From NCBI GenBank assembly GCA_027082895.1, contig JALWTJ010000072.1:1-8714 (forward strand): a DNA stretch of 8,714 nt. Direction: 5' to 3'. Origin of the DNA: Hyphomicrobiales bacterium (lineage in GTDB: Bacteria > Pseudomonadota > Alphaproteobacteria > Rhizobiales > Devosiaceae). Both the position numbers and the translations under genes were made by a program. Position 1 is the stretch's first letter, and every line of letters begins with the position of its first letter. The notes under the pieces are model-generated. The model was not told where the DNA came from, ran no database searches, and saw only the letters and a program-made list of their open reading frames with translations. Shown piece by piece: positions 6,201-8,714 of the stretch.

Positions 6201-6327
6201 ACCGTCAGGGGGGACGGGTGGCGAAATTCCTTTGCAAAATGACGGTATTTCCGCCACCCTTGTCACGATCAGGGTGCCCCGTCAGCATGGTCGGTGATCG
6301 GGCCGCCGTGGGAAACGGCTGCCACGG
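6201..6327 (+). promoter_or_regulatory. Structured leader or operator region upstream of the isomerase gene
   Basis: Of the 310 bases between the tRNA and the isomerase, the part nearer the tRNA holds only the tRNA promoter. The rest is rich in inverted repeats. GGGTGGCGAAAT (6216-6227) pairs with ATTTCCGCCACCC (6247-6259) with one bulged base. ACCGTCA (6201-6207) pairs with TGACGGT (6240-6246), interlocking with the first pair. CGATCA (6266-6271) pairs with TGATCG (6295-6300). CCGTGG (6306-6311) pairs with CCACGG (6322-6327), immediately before the AAGGG ribosome site (6331-6335). The interval 6231-6238 is the palindrome TTTGCAAA. It matches no riboswitch I recognise. It could be RNA structure, a set of DNA operators, or both. 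No convincing plus-strand promoter was found. Confidence 0.4.
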
Positions 6328-6344
6328 GAAAAGGGCAACAGGGA

Positions 6345-7139
6345 ATGGAATTTTCCTTTCAGCTTTATTCGGCACGAAAGGTTCCGGACCGGTCAAAACT
6401 GCTGCATCATCTCGCACGGCTGAGCTTTCGCCGGGTGGAGGGATATGGGGATCTGTACGAGGATCCCGAAGGGCTTTCCCGGCAGTTGCAGGCTGCCGGA
6501 CTGTCAATGCCGTCGGGGCACTTTTCCCTTCAACAACTGCAACAGGTGGATGTGACGTGCGAAATTGCGGGCATTCTGGGTATCCGTCATCTGATCTGCC
6601 CGTGGCTGGACAAAAAGGAGCGTCCCGAACACAGGCAGGGATGGAGAAAGCTTGCGCAGGACTTCAACAAAATTAGCCAAGCATTTCTCGGAAAAGGGCT
6701 GACCCTTTCCTGGCATAACCATGATTTCGAATTTGCGGCGTTGCCCGACGGCACGGTTCCCTTGCGTGAACTGCTGGAATACGCCCCGGACATGAACTGG
6801 CAGTTCGATGTCGCCTGGGCGGTGCGCGCCGGCCAGAATCCGCTGGCCTGGATTTCTGAATACGGCCACCGCATTACCTCCGTTCACATGAAGGATATTG
6901 CCCCCGAAGGAACACGGCAGCAGGAAGATGGCTGGGCAGACCTGGGCCATGGCACCATGGACTGGCCCGGCATCTGGTGGCATATGCAACAGAACAGTTC
7001 CGCTTCCCTTTTCGTGCTGGAACATGACAACCCCTCTGATATTCTGCGCTTTGCCCGCCGTTCCCTTGCAACGGCCCGCTCCCTTTGTGGCGCCAACCCG
7101 GCTGAACAGGCCCCTGAAGCGGAAGGCAGAAAACCATGA
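6345..7139 (+). CDS. Sugar phosphate isomerase/epimerase-like TIM-barrel protein
   Basis: This is a 264-residue member of the xylose-isomerase-like TIM-barrel superfamily (AP_endonuc_2 fold), in which a divalent metal supports isomerisation, epimerisation or related keto-sugar chemistry. It starts at MEFSFQLYSAR (ATG 6345), the usual first strand of the family, with AAGGG (6331-6335) 9 nt upstream; the longer open frame from 6294 adds unrelated residues. Motifs in order are WHNHDFEF (123-130), FDVAW with Asp155, VHMKD with His181, LGHGTMDW (200-207) and LEHDNPSD with Glu226. Asp155, His181 and Glu226 are the expected metal ligands. The last 20 residues are a low-complexity tail. Its stop overlaps the dehydrogenase start (ATGA), so the two are one operon and probably act on consecutive intermediates. 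Substrate is unknown; 2-keto-myo-inositol-type or 3-keto-sugar chemistry are both possible for this pairing. Confidence 0.88.
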   Translation: MEFSFQLYSARKVPDRSKLLHHLARLSFRRVEGYGDLYEDPEGLSRQLQAAGLSMPSGHFSLQQLQQVDVTCEIAGILGIRHLICPWLDKKERPEHRQGWRKLAQDFNKISQAFLGKGLTLSWHNHDFEFAALPDGTVPLRELLEYAPDMNWQFDVAWAVRAGQNPLAWISEYGHRITSVHMKDIAPEGTRQQEDGWADLGHGTMDWPGIWWHMQQNSSASLFVLEHDNPSDILRFARRSLATARSLCGANPAEQAPEAEGRKP

Positions 7140-8308
7140 ACAGCCCCCTTGGTATCGGACTGATCGGATGTGGCAGCATCTCCTCCACATATCTGGACCT
7201 GATACCCCTTTTCCAGGGCATCCGGGCGGTTGCGGTTGCCGATCTGGACATGGAGCGGGCCCAAAAGAGTGCCCGCACCTACCCGGTGGATGCCGTCAGC
7301 GTGGAGGAATTGCTGGCGCGCCCGGATGTGGACGTCATCGTCAACCTGACTGTGCCCGCCGCCCATCACGAGGTGAGCTTGCGCGCCCTTGCGGCTGGCA
7401 AGCATGTTTACTCCGAAAAACCCCTTGCCCTGACTCTTGAAGACGGGCGCAGCATCGTTGCGGCAGCCCGCAAAGCCGATAGACATGTCTGCGCGGCCCC
7501 CGACACCTTCCTTGGCGGAGCCCACCAGCAGGCACGCAAGGCGCTTGATGCGGGCCGTCTGGGGCAGGTGACATCGGGCACCGCCCACATCATGTCATCG
7601 GGCATGGAGGCCTGGCACCCGGACCCCGATTTCTTTTTTGCACCCGGTGGCGGGCCCGTTCTGGACATGGGGCCCTATTACCTGTCGGCCCTGGTTGATC
7701 TGCTGGGGCCGGTGCGTCATGTCAGCGCCCGCGCCGCAACCCCAAAGCCGTTGCGGACCATCGGGGCTGGCCCCCGCAAGGGGCAACAGATCAACGTGCG
7801 CACGCCCACCACCCTTCACGCTATTCTTGAGTTTGCCAATGGTGCGCTGGTTACCCTTGGCGCCAGCTGGGACGTGGTGGCCCACGGGCACAGCCATGTC
7901 GAACTTTATGGTGAGACGGGCACGATGATCCTGCCCGATCCCAATTTTTTCGGTGGGGAGGTACGCATCCTGAGGGAAGGAGGGCGTCAAGAAACCCTTT
8001 CTGCCCGCTTGCACCCTCTGGCCGTCCCCAATCAGGTCCATGGTGAGCAAGAAAAGGCCAACTATCGTGGAGCCGGGCTTGCCGACATGGCCCACGCTAT
8101 CCGGCATGGCAAAACCCCGCGTTGCGGGGTCGGATTTGCCCTGCATGTGCTCGACATCATGCTGGCGATCCTCACCTCGGCGGAAACCGGAATATCCGAA
8201 ACGCTGACCACGTCCTGCGAGCGACCCGAACCGCTAGGTGACCGGCAGGCTGCAGACCTGCTTGATGGTCCGCAAGATGGTGGCGCTGGGAACAGGGGGC
8301 GAGACTGA
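7136..8308 (+). CDS. Gfo/Idh/MocA family NAD(P)-dependent oxidoreductase
   Basis: This is a 390-residue cytoplasmic dehydrogenase of sugars or polyols. The N-terminal Rossmann fold carries GLIGCGSIS (8-16). The nucleotide-contact and catalytic segment is SEKPLAL (93-99) with Lys95. The C-terminal alpha/beta domain has the family's GGGPVLDMGPYY (171-182). The acid-base histidine often found four residues after the Asp is Tyr181 here, as in a sizeable subgroup with the DMGPYY pattern. The ATG at 7136 overlaps the isomerase stop by 4 nt, and GGAAGG (7121-7126) lies 9 nt upstream. Length is near the family norm (about 330-390), with a hydrophilic, probably non-conserved tail after CERPEPLGD. It probably oxidises or reduces the same sugar handled by the neighbouring isomerase. 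The substrate cannot be deduced. Confidence 0.92.
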   Translation: MNSPLGIGLIGCGSISSTYLDLIPLFQGIRAVAVADLDMERAQKSARTYPVDAVSVEELLARPDVDVIVNLTVPAAHHEVSLRALAAGKHVYSEKPLALTLEDGRSIVAAARKADRHVCAAPDTFLGGAHQQARKALDAGRLGQVTSGTAHIMSSGMEAWHPDPDFFFAPGGGPVLDMGPYYLSALVDLLGPVRHVSARAATPKPLRTIGAGPRKGQQINVRTPTTLHAILEFANGALVTLGASWDVVAHGHSHVELYGETGTMILPDPNFFGGEVRILREGGRQETLSARLHPLAVPNQVHGEQEKANYRGAGLADMAHAIRHGKTPRCGVGFALHVLDIMLAILTSAETGISETLTTSCERPEPLGDRQAADLLDGPQDGGAGNRGRD

Positions 8309-8332
8309 GCCAAGGTGAATGATCGCCCTGGA

Positions 8333-8432
8333 GCACTTCCCGAAAAGTGTGAAGCGGTTTTCGGACAAGAAGTGCGGAAATATCAAACAGATAGAGCGTG
8401 GTCTTGATTCCATCAGAAACAGACACGCTCTA
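8333..8432. repeat. Two-hairpin intergenic repeat of the Hyphomicrobiales type
   Basis: This is a composite palindromic element. The first hairpin has GCACTTC (8333-8339) pairing with GAAGTGC (8369-8375) and CCGAAAA (8340-8346) pairing with TTTTCGG (8358-8364), with an ACAA bulge and an 11-nt loop. The second has TAGAGCGTG (8392-8400) pairing with CACGCTCTA (8424-8432) around a 23-nt loop. The order, the GAAAAGTG core and the TAGAGC end resemble dispersed non-coding repeats found in many copies in rhizobial, Brucella and Mesorhizobium genomes (RIME/RPE-like); this is from memory, and only one copy is in the window. There is no T tract, so it is not a classic terminator, though transcribed hairpins could stabilise the upstream mRNA's 3' end. 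Confidence 0.68.
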
Positions 8433-8496
8433 GGGGTGTATCCCGGGCAGGTGGAAACAATCCATGGCGCAGCAACAGGCAGGAAAGGAACGGGCA

Positions 8497-8714
8497 ATGA
8501 CCGGAACGGCGACACGAAGGATCAGGCTTGGCATGGTCGGGGGCGGGCAGGGGGCCTTCATCGGCGCCGTACACCGGATCGCGGCCCGTCTGGATGGCCG
8601 ATACGAACTGGTGGCAGGCGCCCTGTCATCGCGCCCGGACGTGGCCCGGGAATCGGCCCGCGAACTGGGGCTGGACCCGGCCCGCTCCTACGATTCATTT
8701 TTGCAGATGGCCAG
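8497..8714 (+). CDS. Second Gfo/Idh/MocA family oxidoreductase (N-terminal 72 residues; continues past the window edge)
   Basis: Only the start of the Rossmann domain is visible: RIRLGMVGGGQGAFIGAVHR (residues 8-27) with the glycine-rich GGGQGAFIG loop, then YELVAGALSSRPD and a helix leading to YDSFLQMA. This is a typical inositol-dehydrogenase-like N-terminus. ATG 8497 is preferred because GGAAAGGAA (8482-8490) sits 6 nt upstream. An in-frame ATG at 8464 with AGGTGG before it would add 11 residues. It is separated from the first dehydrogenase by the 188-bp gap holding the repeat, so it may have its own promoter or be read through. Two divergent Gfo/Idh/MocA enzymes beside one TIM-barrel isomerase is a common arrangement in sugar and inositol clusters of this order, often next to an ABC sugar importer. 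Confidence 0.87.
   Translation, partial: MTGTATRRIRLGMVGGGQGAFIGAVHRIAARLDGRYELVAGALSSRPDVARESARELGLDPARSYDSFLQMA

Noticed and set aside
5992..6297. 101-codon plus-strand frame after the kinase
   Set aside because: It overlaps the tRNA gene and the tRNA promoter, and its translation has no motif.
8464..8496. Upstream ATG for the second dehydrogenase
   Set aside because: It is possible, but the 11 added residues are polar and Gln-rich, and ATG 8497 has the better-spaced, stronger ribosome site.

Overview
The window is a GC-rich, densely packed stretch of bacterial chromosome that reads as an alphaproteobacterium, probably of the order Hyphomicrobiales (Rhizobiales). This rests on three things: a short-chain-fatty-acyl type XRE regulator beside a transporter-fused (CbrA/CrbS-like) histidine kinase, the gene families present, and a two-hairpin intergenic repeat at 8333-8432 that looks like the dispersed repeats common in that order. 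The genus cannot be named from the sequence.

Left half (1-5888), a sensing and regulatory block. A Tat-exported ABC-transporter binding protein (minus strand, cut by the window edge) diverges across an AT-rich 211-bp control region from a 517-residue XRE regulator of the RamB/PrpR/ScfR family. The regulator is followed in the same direction by a stand-alone receiver protein (146 aa), a possible 25-codon bridging ORF, a small two-helix membrane protein (127 aa), and a 924-residue sensor kinase made of a sodium:solute-symporter domain, a STAC-like linker and a HisKA/HATPase core. The last three reading frames overlap or nearly abut, so they are probably translated in a coupled way. Related SSS-linked kinases (CrbS, MxtR, CbrA) control acetate or general carbon use, and RamB/PrpR proteins sense acyl-CoA status, so the likely theme is sensing of acetate or other short-chain acids, with the divergent ABC transporter as a probable target.

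The most notable observation is inside the XRE regulator. Residues 134-181 align without gaps to the phosphoacceptor (DHp) helices of the neighbouring kinase, with 18 of 48 residues identical and the phosphoacceptor histidine in register (H140 against H684). The receiver encoded between them has no output domain. This suggests, but does not prove, a direct phosphorelay-type or docking link from the transporter-kinase through the single-domain receiver to the DNA-binding regulator.

Middle (5889-6344). A tRNA-Arg(UCU) gene lies on the minus strand, converging with the kinase gene. It is followed by a 310-bp region that contains a probable tRNA promoter and, nearer the next gene, a cluster of inverted repeats that could form a pseudoknot.

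Right half (6345-8714), a sugar or polyol catabolic block on the plus strand: a TIM-barrel sugar isomerase/epimerase overlapping by 4 nt a Gfo/Idh/MocA dehydrogenase, then the intergenic repeat, then the start of a second Gfo/Idh/MocA dehydrogenase that runs off the end. The substrate cannot be deduced. No transposase, CRISPR array, phage gene or rRNA was seen.
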